A stretch of DNA of 64,000 bases from Pseudomonas flavescens (GCF_013408425.1 NZ_JACBYV010000001.1:2790001-2854000), one strand, 5' to 3'. Shown: positions 28,886 through 38,827, counted from the first letter of the stretch. Notes: generated by a model from the letters alone, not told the origin. Program-made: numbers and translations.

Positions 28886-29191
28886 GGGGATAATCGCTTC
28901 TCTTGAGTCTGAAATTCATTGAACCGCGAGCCGGCGTCTTTCGTCCGATCCGGCGCTAAGCATTGCGCGGATTGGCACGGACAAGCCAGACGGTGTGTCG
29001 CTGCAGCAAAGCAGCCGATTATATATGGTTAAGCAGCACCGCGCAGCCGAGCAAGCATCCATCGACGTCACGCATAGTTTTCGCTGATCGCTGCCATTGA
29101 TACAAAGCACATGGTCACTCGGGTTCACCATGATAGGCTCTGCCCATCTGCAAGGCTAAGCGCCCCATTACCACCAACAGGAGAAAAATCC
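28886..29191. other. Divergent promoter region of aspS and dps
   Basis: 306 bp without a gene. A consensus TATAAT lies on the minus strand at 29023-29018, a candidate -10 for aspS. A good ribosome binding site (caggag) precedes dps. No specific operator recognised. Confidence 0.4.
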
Positions 29192-29662
29192 ATGGAAATC
29201 AACATCGGAATCGCTGAACAGGATCGCGCCTCCATCGCCGAAGGTCTGTCGCGCCTGCTGGCCGACACCTACACCCTGTACCTGAAAACCCACAACTTCC
29301 ACTGGAACGTTACCGGGCCGATGTTCAACACCCTGCACCTGATGTTCGAAGGTCAGTACACCGAACTGGCGCTGGCTGTCGACGCCATCGCCGAGCGTAT
29401 CCGCGCCCTGGGTTTCCCGGCGCCGGGCACCTACGCCGCCTACGCGCGCCTGTCCTCGATCAAGGAAGAGGAAAATGTGCCGAGCGCCGACGAGATGATC
29501 AAACTGCTGGTTCAGGGCCAGGAAGCGGTGGTGCGCACCGCCCGCGGGATCTTCCCGCTGCTGGACAAGGTCAGCGACGAGCCGACCGCCGACCTGCTGA
29601 CCCAGCGCATGCAGGTTCACGAGAAAACCGCGTGGATGCTGCGCAGCCTGCTGGCTTCCTGA
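29192..29662 (+). CDS. dps: Dps-family ferritin-like DNA-protection protein
   Basis: 156 aa, forms 12-mers that oxidise and store iron and shield DNA. Inter-subunit ferroxidase residues are present: the His in [14 protein letters not shown] and the D/E set in [21 protein letters not shown]. Very close to the P. aeruginosa Dps at this same position. Start ATG 29192 ([11 protein letters not shown]) with CAGGAG upstream; the longer frame upstream is spurious. Confidence 0.96.
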   Translation: MEINIGIAEQDRASIAEGLSRLLADTYTLYLKTHNFHWNVTGPMFNTLHLMFEGQYTELALAVDAIAERIRALGFPAPGTYAAYARLSSIKEEENVPSADEMIKLLVQGQEAVVRTARGIFPLLDKVSDEPTADLLTQRMQVHEKTAWMLRSLLAS

Positions 29663-29670
29663 TCCCCCTC

Positions 29671-29700
29671 GATGGCCGCCACTCTGGCGGCCATCATTCA
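29671..29700 (+). terminator. Terminator after dps
   Basis: Perfect 10-bp stem GATGGCCGCC/GGCGGCCATC with loop ACTCT, 8 bp after the stop and followed by a short T-rich stretch. Confidence 0.7.
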
Positions 29701-29915
29701 TTCCCGCCTCCATATTCGCGCAACAACCGCACACTATCGCAGCGCTGATTTGAGAAGCCCCCTCCTTTGCTGTTAAATACGCCCCGTGCCGTCATGCCGA
29801 GCCTTCGGAAGACGCATAGGCTGGCCCTCTCGTTTATTCCATCGCCCTTACGTCACGGCAAATCGCGTGGAGCCAGCTCTTCCTGGTGATCCTTTATCAA
29901 GTGAGTGCGTTAAAC

Positions 29916-30518
29916 ATGTTGAAAATCGTCCACCTGCTGGTGGGGCTGTCCGCCCTGCTGTTATCCACCACACCCAGCCTGAGCGACCACGCCCAGCCGT
30001 TCCTGCAACATGCGGACGCCCTGTGCCTGGCTCTCTTCGGCTTTCTCAATCTACTACTGGCCACTCAGTTCCCGATCTGGCACAACAACCTGCGTCAACA
30101 ACTGCAAAACCTGGTGTGCGCCCTGCTGATCCTCGGCACACTGCTGCAAGCACTGATTCTGCTTGCACCGCTGCCCTTGATCGCCGAGCAGCCAGCTCTT
30201 CTGTTCAGCCTGCTGATCATTTCCATCGCTGTCGCCCTGCATCTGGCGACCAATCTGCGCTTCGACAGGCAGAAAACCTCCGTACCACAGGACCTGGGTG
30301 ATCGCGAGACCGGTACGGTCAAGTGGTTCAACACCTCCAAGGGTTTCGGCTTCATCTCCCGCGATGTGGGCGAGGACATCTTCGTGCACTTCCGCGCCAT
30401 TCGCGGCGAAGGCCATCGCGTTCTGGTCGAAGGCCAGCGCGTCGAGTTTTCCGTGATGCAGCGTGACAAGGGCCTGCAGGCTGAAGACGTGATCGCGGCG
30501 TTGCCGACCCGACGCTGA
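29916..30518 (+). CDS. Membrane protein with C-terminal cold-shock domain
   Basis: 200 aa. Residues ~1-115 hold about four hydrophobic helices; residues ~130-198 form a complete cold-shock domain with both RNA-binding motifs KGFGFISR and DIFVHFRAI. It is therefore a membrane-anchored nucleic-acid-binding protein, unlike the usual ~70-aa soluble CspA. Start chosen at ATG 29916 ([10 protein letters not shown]). It lies between dps and slyX, as in P. aeruginosa. The role is unknown. Confidence 0.85.
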   Translation: MLKIVHLLVGLSALLLSTTPSLSDHAQPFLQHADALCLALFGFLNLLLATQFPIWHNNLRQQLQNLVCALLILGTLLQALILLAPLPLIAEQPALLFSLLIISIAVALHLATNLRFDRQKTSVPQDLGDRETGTVKWFNTSKGFGFISRDVGEDIFVHFRAIRGEGHRVLVEGQRVEFSVMQRDKGLQAEDVIAALPTRR

Positions 30519-30532
30519 ATCACCGCACAAAG

Positions 30533-30559
30533 AAAAGCCCGCAGCGATGCGGGCTTTTT
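30533..30559. terminator. Bidirectional terminator between the cold-shock gene and slyX
   Basis: 9-bp stem AAGCCCGCA/TGCGGGCTT with loop GCGA, A-run on the left and T-run on the right, between convergent genes. Confidence 0.9.
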
Positions 30560-30577
30560 GGTTTTCGAGGCATGCAC

Positions 30578-30784
30578 TCAATAATGAGGCGGCGGCGCCT
30601 CATCCTGAGAACTGCCGAAGGGGCTGACCTCGTCCTGCCGCTTGGCCAGCGCCTGCATGTGCAGTTGCAGTCGCTCGATGAGTTTTTGCTGCTCCACGAG
30701 CGCATCGTTGAGCGCCTGGATGGTGTCGTCCTGAAACGCCTGACGGCTCTCCAGTTCGACGATGCGATCTTCCAGAACCTTCAT
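30578..30784 (-). CDS. slyX: SlyX family protein
   Basis: 68 aa, almost all coiled coil (residues ~1-50, [21 protein letters not shown]) followed by a short tail ending in PPHY, typical of SlyX. Function unknown. Start ATG 30784 directly abuts the stop of the HIT gene, so the two are co-transcribed and probably translationally coupled. Confidence 0.9.
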   Translation of the reverse strand: MKVLEDRIVELESRQAFQDDTIQALNDALVEQQKLIERLQLHMQALAKRQDEVSPFGSSQDEAPPPHY

Positions 30785-31210
30785 TCATGCATCCCCTGCA
30801 CGAAACTGCCCCGGCATGACCGAACGCAGCCTTTCACGCAGAGCGGACACCTGCTCCGGCTGGTAAGGCTTCGCCGGGTGGCGACCCCACACGGGAGCGG
30901 GCCAGGCATCATCGCCGCGGTAACGCACGATCACGTGCATGTGCAACTGACTGACCACATTACCGAGGGTGGCGATATTGATCTTGTCCGCCTTGAAGGC
31001 ATCCTTCAGCACCTCGGCAAGCAGCGCGGTTTCCGCCCACAGGGCACGCTGATCATCGGCATCGAGCTGGAACACTTCGCTGACATCCTCCCGGCGCGGA
31101 ACCAGAATGAACCACGGATAGCGCGCATCGTTGCTAAGCAGCAGACGGCTCAGGGGAAATTCCCCGAGCACGAAAGTGTCCTGCTGCAGGCGTGAATCCA
31201 GAACGAACAT
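30785..31210 (-). CDS. HIT-domain protein
   Basis: 141 aa. Histidine-triad fold of nucleotide-binding proteins. The motif reads QLHMHVIVRY, i.e. two of the three signature His, with the third position Ile, as I recall for this pseudomonad HIT subgroup. Hydrolase activity is therefore uncertain. ATG 31210 (MFVLDSRLQQ) chosen over an upstream Met in the longer frame. Operon with slyX. Confidence 0.85.
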   Translation of the reverse strand: MFVLDSRLQQDTFVLGEFPLSRLLLSNDARYPWFILVPRREDVSEVFQLDADDQRALWAETALLAEVLKDAFKADKINIATLGNVVSQLHMHVIVRYRGDDAWPAPVWGRHPAKPYQPEQVSALRERLRSVMPGQFRAGDA

Positions 31211-31885
31211 CAACTCACCACTCGACGTAAAAGGTAGCCACCGAAGGAGCGTCGGCGACCGAAACAAGGGCGGCCAGCATACCGGGCATCTGGCGAAAAT
31301 TTAACCCTGGCAGTGATGCACCAAAAAGTCGCAGAGCCCCCACAAGAAAATTTCAACACGCACCATATTGTTTCCCAAAGTAAACATTGCCGGAACAGCC
31401 GAGACCTTAATTAAAACTCATTATCAAGAAAACCCACCCAAAGATTCCCACCTACTAATAAGCTTCCTAAGTACTGCGCTGAAAATGACAACTTTAGGTC
31501 GAAAATTTGTATTTTCATTCCGCAAAACGACCTATTTAGACGCACTGGCCTATTTATTCGGCGGCATGGGCAATTTGAGCACGAGTCTTGCTTTAAAGCC
31601 TGCAACGCTCCTGTTCAGGGCAACGTGGTAACGTCACCGCGCCTGATCAAGAGCTGAAAAATAGTCGGCAGGTGCTGCACGAGTGGAGATGCTTGAGATT
31701 GCGACGTACCTCCTAGCCGCTTTGCGACAAAAGCAGAGGAGTGCGACCAGTGGATAGATTGAAACTATCGCCATACAAAGCGCCGTGCTATAAGTTCCAT
31801 CCGACACAAAAAGAAATAGAGCTGCTCTCCATAACAACCAACTGAGCAGTGGAACTACTCTTCTAAACCAAAGGAGCAAATCACG
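31211..31885. other. Long AT-rich intergenic region upstream of the OprD-like gene
   Basis: 675 bp, with the part from ~31330 to 31560 clearly AT-rich against the surrounding GC-rich genes. Short frames (31368-31631 plus, 31411-31605 minus) have no recognisable product. AAAGGAGC precedes the porin ATG. Such a long leader could hold several porin control sites (amino-acid and carbon-source regulators act on oprD in P. aeruginosa), but none was identified. Confidence 0.45.
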
Positions 31886-33148
31886 ATGCGAGTGATGAAG
31901 TGGAGCGTAATCGCCCTGGCAGTAGCCGCGGGTACCTCTCAAATGGCAGTGGCTTCGGACCAGTCCGAATCCAAGGGTTTCGTCGAAGACAGCAGCCTGT
32001 CGCTCCTTGCGCGCAGCATGTACTACAACCGTGATGCTCGGAACGGCGCTTCCCGTGGCGATCGCGGCAACGGCTACTCCGAAGAATGGGGCGCCAGTGC
32101 TCGCGCTGTATTCGAATCCGGCTTCACTCAAGGCACCGTTGGTTTTGGCGTTAACGCCTATGCTGGCGCTCTGTGGCAGCTCGACACTGGCAGCGGCCGT
32201 CGCGGCGTTGGCATGTTCCCGGAGAACGAAGGTAAAGACCTGAGCATCGCGAATGCTGCGGTCAAGGCTCGCTTCTCCAACACCGTAGTGACCTATGGCT
32301 CGCAAATGCCTGCCCTGCCGGTCCTGGCTTACGATGACGGCCGTCTGCTGCCGGAAACCTTCGAAGGCACCATGATCACCAGCACCGAGATCGAAGGTCT
32401 CGAGCTGAATGCTGGTCGCTTCACCGCTCAGAACACCATGCGTCAGTCTGGCAGCGATAGCGCTCGCCTGAAGTCGATCGACGTTGTAGGTGGCTCTTAC
32501 TCGTTCACTGATGACTTTAGCGCCGCTCTTTACTACAGCGACCTGGAAGATCAGTACAAGCGTAAGTACGGCAACCTGAACTACAAACTGCCGCTGACCG
32601 AAGAACAGGCTCTGAGCTTCGACTTCAATATTTATGACAGCGACTACAATCGCCAGGTTGGTGGCGGCGACAACACCATCTGGAGCCTCGCGACCACATA
32701 CAGCATCGGCGCTCACGCCTTCACCATCGCTCACCAGCGCAACACCGGCAGCCAGGGCTTCCTGTATGGCAACGGCGACGGCGGCGGCGCGATTTTCGTA
32801 GCCAACAGCTTCCTCTCCGACTTCAACCTGGAAGACGAACGCTCCTGGCAAGCTGCCTATGACATCGACTTCGCTACATTCGGCGTCCCAGGCCTGAGCT
32901 TCAAGACCGCTTATATCTGGGCTGACAACATCACTTCCCGCGACGGCGGCGTGATCACCAATACCAACGGTAAAGAACACGAGTTCTTCAACCAGGTGAA
33001 ATACACCGTACAGAGCGGCGCAGCCAAGGACCTGTCCTTCCGCCTGCGTGCTTCGCTGCTGCGTGCCAACTCGGCAGTTAGCGACGTCAACATCGCTGAC
33101 ACCAACGAAGTCCGCTTCTACGTGAACTACCCGCTCAGCGTTCTGTAA
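31886..33148 (+). CDS. oprD: OprD-family outer membrane porin
   Basis: 420 aa. Signal peptide (residues ~1-23, cleaved after AVA), then FVEDSSLSLLARSMYYNRD, the hallmark N-terminus of the OprD/OccD family. An 18-strand barrel is expected, and the last residue pattern FYVNYPLSVL is close to an outer-membrane C-terminal signature. Members take up basic amino acids, peptides or aromatic acids; OprD itself also admits carbapenems. Position between the HIT/slyX pair and proS matches oprD in P. aeruginosa, supporting orthology, but the substrate cannot be read from sequence. Confidence 0.85.
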   Translation: MRVMKWSVIALAVAAGTSQMAVASDQSESKGFVEDSSLSLLARSMYYNRDARNGASRGDRGNGYSEEWGASARAVFESGFTQGTVGFGVNAYAGALWQLDTGSGRRGVGMFPENEGKDLSIANAAVKARFSNTVVTYGSQMPALPVLAYDDGRLLPETFEGTMITSTEIEGLELNAGRFTAQNTMRQSGSDSARLKSIDVVGGSYSFTDDFSAALYYSDLEDQYKRKYGNLNYKLPLTEEQALSFDFNIYDSDYNRQVGGGDNTIWSLATTYSIGAHAFTIAHQRNTGSQGFLYGNGDGGGAIFVANSFLSDFNLEDERSWQAAYDIDFATFGVPGLSFKTAYIWADNITSRDGGVITNTNGKEHEFFNQVKYTVQSGAAKDLSFRLRASLLRANSAVSDVNIADTNEVRFYVNYPLSVL

Positions 33149-33175
33149 TCTCGCGCAAGCCTGATAACGGTTCAG

Positions 33176-33203
33176 AAAACCCGGCTTCGGCCGGGTTTTT
33201 TAT
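33176..33203 (+). terminator. Terminator after the OprD-like gene
   Basis: Stem AAACCCGGC/GCCGGGTTT-type hairpin followed by six T, 28 bp past the stop. Confidence 0.9.
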
Positions 33204-33445
33204 TGACTGAAAGAAACCCTCGAGGCGAGTCAGCCACGAACAGCACATTGAACCAGCCAGAGATCGACTCCAGACGCCCACAAGCGCACCAATATGGAAT
33301 GCCCGAGCAGACGTGACGCCCCGCCTTGACGCACAAGCCTGACTCCCATCCCTCACGGGTATTCTGCGTCCTGTACGCCACAGAGCTGTCGCCGTACAAT
33401 GCCGAGCCATAAAAATCCCCTTTGCAACCGACAGAACGGCCCATC

Positions 33446-35161
33446 ATGCGTACCAGTCAGTTCCTGCTTTCGACCCTCAAAGAAACGCCTTCCGATGCTG
33501 TCGTCATCAGCCACCAGCTGATGCTGCGCGCCGGGATGATCCGCAAGCTCGCCTCCGGTCTCTATACCTGGCTGCCGATGGGCCTGCGCACCCTGCGCAA
33601 GGTAGAGAAGATCGTGCGTGAAGAGATGGACGCTGCCGGTGCCCTGGAAGTGTTGATGCCCGCCATTCAGCCTGCCGAACTGTGGCAGGAGTCCGGTCGC
33701 TGGGTGCAGTACGGCCCGGAACTGCTGCGCGTGAAGGATCGCCATGACCGCGAGTTCTGCGTTGGCCCAACCCACGAAGAGGTCATCACCGACCTGGCCC
33801 GCAACGAGCTGAACAGCTACAAGCAGTTGCCGTTGAACCTGTACCAGATCCAGACCAAATTCCGCGATGAAATCCGCCCGCGCTTCGGCTTGATGCGTGG
33901 CCGTGAATTCATCATGAAGGACGCCTACTCCTTCCACGCCGACCAGGCTTCCCTGCAGCAGACCTACGACCGCATGCACCAGGCCTACTGCAATGTCTTC
34001 ACCCGCCTGGGCCTGAACTTCCGCCCGGTAGTGGCCGACAACGGCTCGATCGGTGGCGCCGGTTCCCACGAATTCCACGTGCTGGCCGACTCCGGCGAAG
34101 ATGACATCGTGTTCAGCAATGTCTCCGACTACGCTGCCAACATCGAAAAGGCCGAAGCGATTCCTCGCGAGACCACTCGCCCGGCAGCCGCTGAAGAACT
34201 GCGCCTGGTCGACACGCCAAACGCGAAAACCATTCAGCAACTGGTGGATGGCTTCGATCTGCCCGTCGAGCGCACCATCAAGACGCTGATCGTGCACGCC
34301 GAAGAAGAAGGCAAGCTGATCGCGCTGATCATCCGTGGCGACCACGAGCTGAACGAGATCAAGGCAGGCAACCAGCCGGGCGTCGCCAGCCCGCTGGTAA
34401 TGGCCTCGGATGCCGAACTGCGTGCTGCCATCGGTGCTGGCGCCGGTTCTCTGGGCCCGCTGAATCTGCCGCTGCCGATCATCATCGACCGCTCGGTAGA
34501 GCTGATGAGCGATTTCGCCATCGGCGCCAACATCGACGACAAGCACTATTTCGGCGTCAACTGGGAGCGCGACCTGCCCGTGCCGACCGTTGCCGACCTG
34601 CGCAACGTGGTGGCCGGCGACCCGAGCCCGGACGGCCAGGGCACCCTGGAAATCAAGCGTGGCATCGAAGTCGGGCACATCTTCCAGCTGGGCAGCAAAT
34701 ACAGCGAATCGATGAACTGCCAGGTGCTGGGCGAGAACGGCAAGCCGGTCACCCTGAGCATGGGCTGCTACGGCATCGGTGTTTCCCGCGTGGTGGCAGC
34801 TGCCATCGAACAGAACTCCGACGAGCGCGGCATCATCTGGAACGACACCCTGGCGCCCTTCCAGATCGCTCTGGTGCCGCTGCGTTACGAGACCGACGCG
34901 GTGCGTGAGGCGACTGACACGCTGTATGCGGAGCTTACCGCTGCCGGCTTTGACGTATTGCTCGACGACCGTGACAAAAAGACCAGTCCGGGCATCAAAT
35001 TCGCGGACATGGAATTGATCGGCATCCCGCATCGCATCGTGGTCAGCGACCGCGGTCTCGCCGAAGGCAATCTGGAATACAAGAGCCGCGTGGAAACCGA
35101 GGCTCAGCCGGTTGCCGTTGCCGATGTCCTGTCGTTCATCCAGAACCGTATCCGCCGCTGA
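33446..35161 (+). CDS. proS: Prolyl-tRNA synthetase (bacterial type with editing domain)
   Basis: 571 aa. Class II synthetase. Motif 2 region [21 protein letters not shown] is split from motif 3 ([18 protein letters not shown]) by the INS editing domain (about residues 225-405), which clears mis-charged Ala-tRNA-Pro. C-terminal anticodon-binding domain from ~470. ATG 33446 (MRTSQFLL) chosen, not the upstream Met of the longer frame. A lipoprotein gene follows 17 bp downstream. Confidence 0.98.
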   Translation: MRTSQFLLSTLKETPSDAVVISHQLMLRAGMIRKLASGLYTWLPMGLRTLRKVEKIVREEMDAAGALEVLMPAIQPAELWQESGRWVQYGPELLRVKDRHDREFCVGPTHEEVITDLARNELNSYKQLPLNLYQIQTKFRDEIRPRFGLMRGREFIMKDAYSFHADQASLQQTYDRMHQAYCNVFTRLGLNFRPVVADNGSIGGAGSHEFHVLADSGEDDIVFSNVSDYAANIEKAEAIPRETTRPAAAEELRLVDTPNAKTIQQLVDGFDLPVERTIKTLIVHAEEEGKLIALIIRGDHELNEIKAGNQPGVASPLVMASDAELRAAIGAGAGSLGPLNLPLPIIIDRSVELMSDFAIGANIDDKHYFGVNWERDLPVPTVADLRNVVAGDPSPDGQGTLEIKRGIEVGHIFQLGSKYSESMNCQVLGENGKPVTLSMGCYGIGVSRVVAAAIEQNSDERGIIWNDTLAPFQIALVPLRYETDAVREATDTLYAELTAAGFDVLLDDRDKKTSPGIKFADMELIGIPHRIVVSDRGLAEGNLEYKSRVETEAQPVAVADVLSFIQNRIRR

Positions 35162-35178
35162 CCCGCCAAAGAGCCGTC

Positions 35179-36132
35179 ATGTTCAAGCGAAGCACCTTAC
35201 GCCTCGTCGGCGCCACTACCTGTGGCGCCCTGCTCCTCACTGGCTGTGCCAATCATTTGCCACAGCGCAGCGAGCACGAGGAGCGCATCGAGCGCAAACT
35301 GTTGAGCCACAGCCTGCAGATCGACGTCGGCCAGCCTCAGGTCCTGGAGCTGCCGCAGCGTCGTGTGCGGGTGCACGAGCAGAAGGTCTTCGAGGTGACG
35401 CCCTTCGAGGTCACGCGCCACTACGATCGCTACACACCGTATCAGCCCTGGCGCGAAATCTACGAGGTGCCGCTGGGCGCGGTGGCCATCGTTGGCGGCG
35501 TTGGCGCCAACGTGCTCAACGTGGTGGCCCTCGGGCGCTTGCCGGATACAGCGACCAAGGACTGGATCAGCTACGGCGTGGCGGGCATCAATCCGTTCAT
35601 GAACGTCGAGTCCAACGGCCGCTCGCAACAGAACCTGGCGGGTATCGATGAAAAACGTCAGGACACCCGTACCGAATACTCCAGTTTGCCGTGGGCCGAG
35701 CGGCCAGTGCTGATCAAGGCCGGCGACCAGACCCACGAACTACTGACCGATCGCAACGGCGTGCTGCGCCTGAACCTGCTCGACGGCCCCTTCGCCGATC
35801 AGGACATCGCCCGTATCGGCACGCTGCTGCTGACGGTGAACGACGATCAGGACTCGACCAGTGCCGAGGCCACGTTGCTGGTCAGCCGAACCCTGCGCGG
35901 CAAGCTGCGCGAGGCCCATGACCTGATCTATGACGATCTCGAAGGCGCGGAAGTCGAGCAGTGGGTACATCGGGTCAAGCGCCTGTCCGAACTGGGCCTC
36001 GAAGAAGAAGCCAGCGAGCTCGAACAGAGCCTGATCGAACTGACGCGCAACGACCCGGAACTGCAGGCGGCGTTTCTCAAGTCGCTGACCGATGATGCAG
36101 GACGGCTGGTCGCCGATCCCGGCGAAGATTAA
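35179..36132 (+). CDS. Predicted lipoprotein, function unknown
   Basis: 317 aa. Signal peptide with lipobox LLLTGC (Cys ~23) predicts membrane anchoring; the next residue Ala favours the outer membrane. A glycine-rich hydrophobic patch (VPLGAVAIVGGVGANVLNVV, residues ~97-116) follows; the C-terminal third is acidic and helical. No known domain recognised. Close behind proS and probably co-transcribed. Conserved at this spot in pseudomonads (recollection). Confidence 0.8.
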   Translation: MFKRSTLRLVGATTCGALLLTGCANHLPQRSEHEERIERKLLSHSLQIDVGQPQVLELPQRRVRVHEQKVFEVTPFEVTRHYDRYTPYQPWREIYEVPLGAVAIVGGVGANVLNVVALGRLPDTATKDWISYGVAGINPFMNVESNGRSQQNLAGIDEKRQDTRTEYSSLPWAERPVLIKAGDQTHELLTDRNGVLRLNLLDGPFADQDIARIGTLLLTVNDDQDSTSAEATLLVSRTLRGKLREAHDLIYDDLEGAEVEQWVHRVKRLSELGLEEEASELEQSLIELTRNDPELQAAFLKSLTDDAGRLVADPGED

Positions 36133-36136
36133 GCAC

Positions 36137-36412
36137 TCACCGGCGCACGACGAAATCCGTGTGCCCTTGCCAGGGCTGCTCCTGCAGCTCGAGCTCGGTC
36201 ACCCTGGCCTGCGGTGGCCCACTTTTCAGCCAGCTCGCCAACGCGCGAACAGCAGCTGGATCGCCTTCGAAGGACACTCCGACCCGGCCATCACCGAGGT
36301 TACGCACCCACCCACACAGCCCCAGACGGACGGCCTCGGCCGCGGTGTCCTGGCGAAAACCAACGCCTTGAACGCGCCCCGTCACATGGCCGTGCATACT
36401 CGAACCGGTCAC
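36137..36412 (-). CDS. Acylphosphatase
   Basis: 91 aa. Hydrolyses acyl phosphates such as 1,3-bisphosphoglycerate and carbamoyl phosphate. Signature GRVQGVGFRQ (catalytic Arg) and WVRNLGDGRV (catalytic Asn) are present. I favour the GTG at 36412 because GGAAGGG lies at the right distance upstream; an ATG five codons later (36397) is possible. It lies 4 bp after the thioredoxin-like gene on the same strand. Confidence 0.9.
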   Translation of the reverse strand: MTGSSMHGHVTGRVQGVGFRQDTAAEAVRLGLCGWVRNLGDGRVGVSFEGDPAAVRALASWLKSGPPQARVTELELQEQPWQGHTDFVVRR

Positions 36413-36416
36413 CGCT

Positions 36417-36896
36417 CTACCCTTCCTGACGCAATGCAGCGAGGCGCGCCTTGAGCCCCTCGGCATTCTGCTCGCCAAGCAACCGCTCGCGCACCTTACC
36501 CTTGTCGTCGACGATATAGGTCACCGGCAGTGCATCACTGGGTGGCAATCCGTAACGCTCGGCGGGGTCCTTGGCCAGCACGGTGAACTCGATGCCCAGC
36601 GCCTCGGCGGCACGGGTGAGCTCATCACCCTGCAAGCCATCGAAGTTGACACCGAACACACTTACCGCCTGTTTCTCCAGCTCCGGGCTCAGTGCATTCA
36701 GCTCGGGGATCTCGGAACGGCAGGGGCCGCACCATTCAGCCCAATAATTGATGACCAACCACTGGCCTTCAAGGCGCTCAGCCGCTACCTTTCGCCCATG
36801 CTGGTCGACACCGAAGTCATCCCCGCATCCCGCCAGCGCCAATCCGGCGACGAGCACCATCATGATCCGAATGACTGACTGGAGTCGCTTTACCAT
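36417..36896 (-). CDS. TlpA-like thioredoxin-fold lipoprotein
   Basis: 159 aa. Lipobox LALAGC (Cys ~25) predicts a membrane-anchored periplasmic protein. The active site WAEWCGPCRSE (CxxC, about residues 55-58) and cis-Pro ALPVTYIVD fit the TlpA/ResA thiol-disulfide oxidoreductases. Likely reduces periplasmic disulfides. Start ATG 36896; the longer frame has no signal-like start. Operon with the acylphosphatase gene. Confidence 0.9.
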   Translation of the reverse strand: MVKRLQSVIRIMMVLVAGLALAGCGDDFGVDQHGRKVAAERLEGQWLVINYWAEWCGPCRSEIPELNALSPELEKQAVSVFGVNFDGLQGDELTRAAEALGIEFTVLAKDPAERYGLPPSDALPVTYIVDDKGKVRERLLGEQNAEGLKARLAALRQEG

Positions 36897-36926
36897 GGAA
36901 ACGGTCCTCATACCGGTAGGGTTGCT

Positions 36927-38324
36927 ATGACACTGGATGCCTTGCAGCTCGACGTACCCGACGCGCAGCAGACCAAATCGACTACCCAGGCCGAACTGGC
37001 CGAGCGGCTCGACGCGGCTCGCCAGCAGCCCGTGCAAGCCGGACTGCAGGAGACGCAAGCATTGCTCGCACGCCTCAATCGCAGTGCAATGACCTTACTC
37101 GAAAGGCAGCGCACGCTGCAAAATTTCAGCGATGAATATCGTCATTACAGCGCCGCCGAACACGGCGTGCCTTCGGTGCAGTTGCTTGCGCTGTGCAGCG
37201 AGCTGGCCATCGGCTTCAAGCGCCTGTTGCTGCAAATATTCCAGGGGCACAAGCCGTCTCGCCCTCACCTGGCCTGGTGCCTGTACATGGCCCAGCACTT
37301 CATTGCCCAGACGCTGCTGCGCAACTATCAGCAGTACCGCGAGCCCGCCGCCGAACTGTGGCGCGACAGCCACCTGTTGTACTGGCTCGGCGAGCAGCAG
37401 GACTGCCTCGACGAACCAGTGGCGGCAGCCTTCCTGCCAACGCCTGCCGATACGTTGCGCGGCCTCTACCAGCAAATGCTGTTGCTGGCCCTGAGCAATC
37501 CGCCCCACCTGCTTCCCGAAGAAAGCGAGCGACTGTTCGCGGCCCTGGCACCGCTGGCAGCGACCGCCCGGCTGTTGCCCTGGGATGTGGAGGACAAATC
37601 CGAAGGCGCGCTGATCGATCTGGCTCGCGCCCAGCCCTGCCTGACCTATCTGCAACGACCGGAAGCCGGCTCGGATACGCTGCGTCGCCTGGAACTGGGC
37701 GCACTGCAGGTGGCGCTGAGCGAGCCTGCACCCTTGCAGAGCAGCGCCGAGCGTGAGCTGCTCGAACGGGTACAACAGCACTGGTACGGCAACAATCAAC
37801 GCCGCCACCTGCGTACACCGCAGCAAAGCGATTGCCGGCTGGCGATTGGCGTACCGGCCATTCATGCGCAACTGCTCGAGCAACGCCCGCAATGCACGCC
37901 GGGGCAGATCCTCGATGTCGGCCCCGGCGGCGCGCGCCTGCTCTGCTCCGCCCAGGCAGCGAGCACATTGCCCATCGGCCAACTGGTGCTGCTGATCGCC
38001 GAGAGCGACGTCCTCGCGCTGGTCTGCTGGCGGCACCTGAATGCCGAGGGCCTGCATCTCGGCCTGCGCTACCTCAAGGGACTGGCGCAACCGACCTGGC
38101 TCAGGCGCACACCCAGCAGCCAGCCCCACCTCGGCATCCTGCAGAGCACACCAAAACCCCGCAACGGCTGGCACCACGGCCTGTGGGTGCCACGCAACCA
38201 GTTCGCCGACGAAGAGAATCTCTGGCTGCAGCTACCCAACGCGGTCAGCCAGAACCAACTGCAACTGCCACCCTGCAATCTGGCCAGCGCCACGGTTAGC
38301 CGCCACCCGCTCGAACTGCCATAA
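36927..38324 (+). CDS. Large soluble protein with possible degenerate PilZ-like C-terminal domain
   Basis: 465 aa, no signal peptide. The N-terminal ~300 residues are helical and unrecognised. From about 305, NNQRRHLRTPQQ followed ~45 residues later by LDVGPGGARLL resembles the RxxxR and D/NxSxxG spacing of PilZ c-di-GMP domains, but the Ser is Gly, so nucleotide binding is doubtful. It is divergent from the thioredoxin-like gene (30 bp). The PilZ idea is inference. Confidence 0.7.
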   Translation: MTLDALQLDVPDAQQTKSTTQAELAERLDAARQQPVQAGLQETQALLARLNRSAMTLLERQRTLQNFSDEYRHYSAAEHGVPSVQLLALCSELAIGFKRLLLQIFQGHKPSRPHLAWCLYMAQHFIAQTLLRNYQQYREPAAELWRDSHLLYWLGEQQDCLDEPVAAAFLPTPADTLRGLYQQMLLLALSNPPHLLPEESERLFAALAPLAATARLLPWDVEDKSEGALIDLARAQPCLTYLQRPEAGSDTLRRLELGALQVALSEPAPLQSSAERELLERVQQHWYGNNQRRHLRTPQQSDCRLAIGVPAIHAQLLEQRPQCTPGQILDVGPGGARLLCSAQAASTLPIGQLVLLIAESDVLALVCWRHLNAEGLHLGLRYLKGLAQPTWLRRTPSSQPHLGILQSTPKPRNGWHHGLWVPRNQFADEENLWLQLPNAVSQNQLQLPPCNLASATVSRHPLELP

Positions 38325-38428
38325 ATGAGAGACAGGTCACACCGAACGCCGGCCTGGCGCACAGTCTTGCAACAGGTGGGCTCTTTATACTTTCGCGCTG
38401 ACGTCCTTTTGCAGCCAGGGAAAGCCCC

Positions 38429-38827
38429 ATGCCCAACGCTCACGACACGCTGATCGGCCACGTACCGGCGCACCTAATCGAGGGTGCGCACTTGCAACTC
38501 ACCGCTTACGAAGGCCGGGTGGCCGAATTCAACATCGCTGCCTGGTTGCACCTGCCAGGTCAAGCCAACAGCCTGGTCTCGCTGCAGGTCAGCTATCGCG
38601 ACGGTGGCCAACTGCGCTCGGTGAATCTGGATCATGCCAAGGTGGGCGCCCAGGACAGAATCCTTCTGTCAGGCATCGCGCGCCTGGCCGTTTCGCAGCG
38701 CATCGAGGACATGCAGATTCGCCTGCGCACGGCATTGCCGCGAATCGAGGTGAAGGTCGAAGAGCTATTCGTCCAAGCTGTCGAGCCGGCGATAGCGCAA
38801 ACGCAAGGAAATCAGGCGAACGCCTGA
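38429..38827 (+). CDS. Hypothetical protein
   Basis: 132 aa, soluble, no motif recognised. Mixed strands and helices (…NIAAWLHLPG…SLQVSYRDGG…). ATG 38429 is preceded by GGGAAAG. Its last 16 bp overlap the 3' end of an opposing small gene. May be co-transcribed with the preceding 465-aa gene across 104 bp. Confidence 0.7.
   Translation: MPNAHDTLIGHVPAHLIEGAHLQLTAYEGRVAEFNIAAWLHLPGQANSLVSLQVSYRDGGQLRSVNLDHAKVGAQDRILLSGIARLAVSQRIEDMQIRLRTALPRIEVKVEELFVQAVEPAIAQTQGNQANA

Noticed and set aside
27065..28906. 613-aa plus-strand frame opposite aspS
   Set aside because: Antisense shadow; AspRS motifs are complete on the minus strand.
31634..32980. 448-aa minus-strand frame opposite the OprD-like gene
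   Set aside because: The porin has a signal peptide, ribosome binding site and terminator; the opposite frame has no recognisable product.
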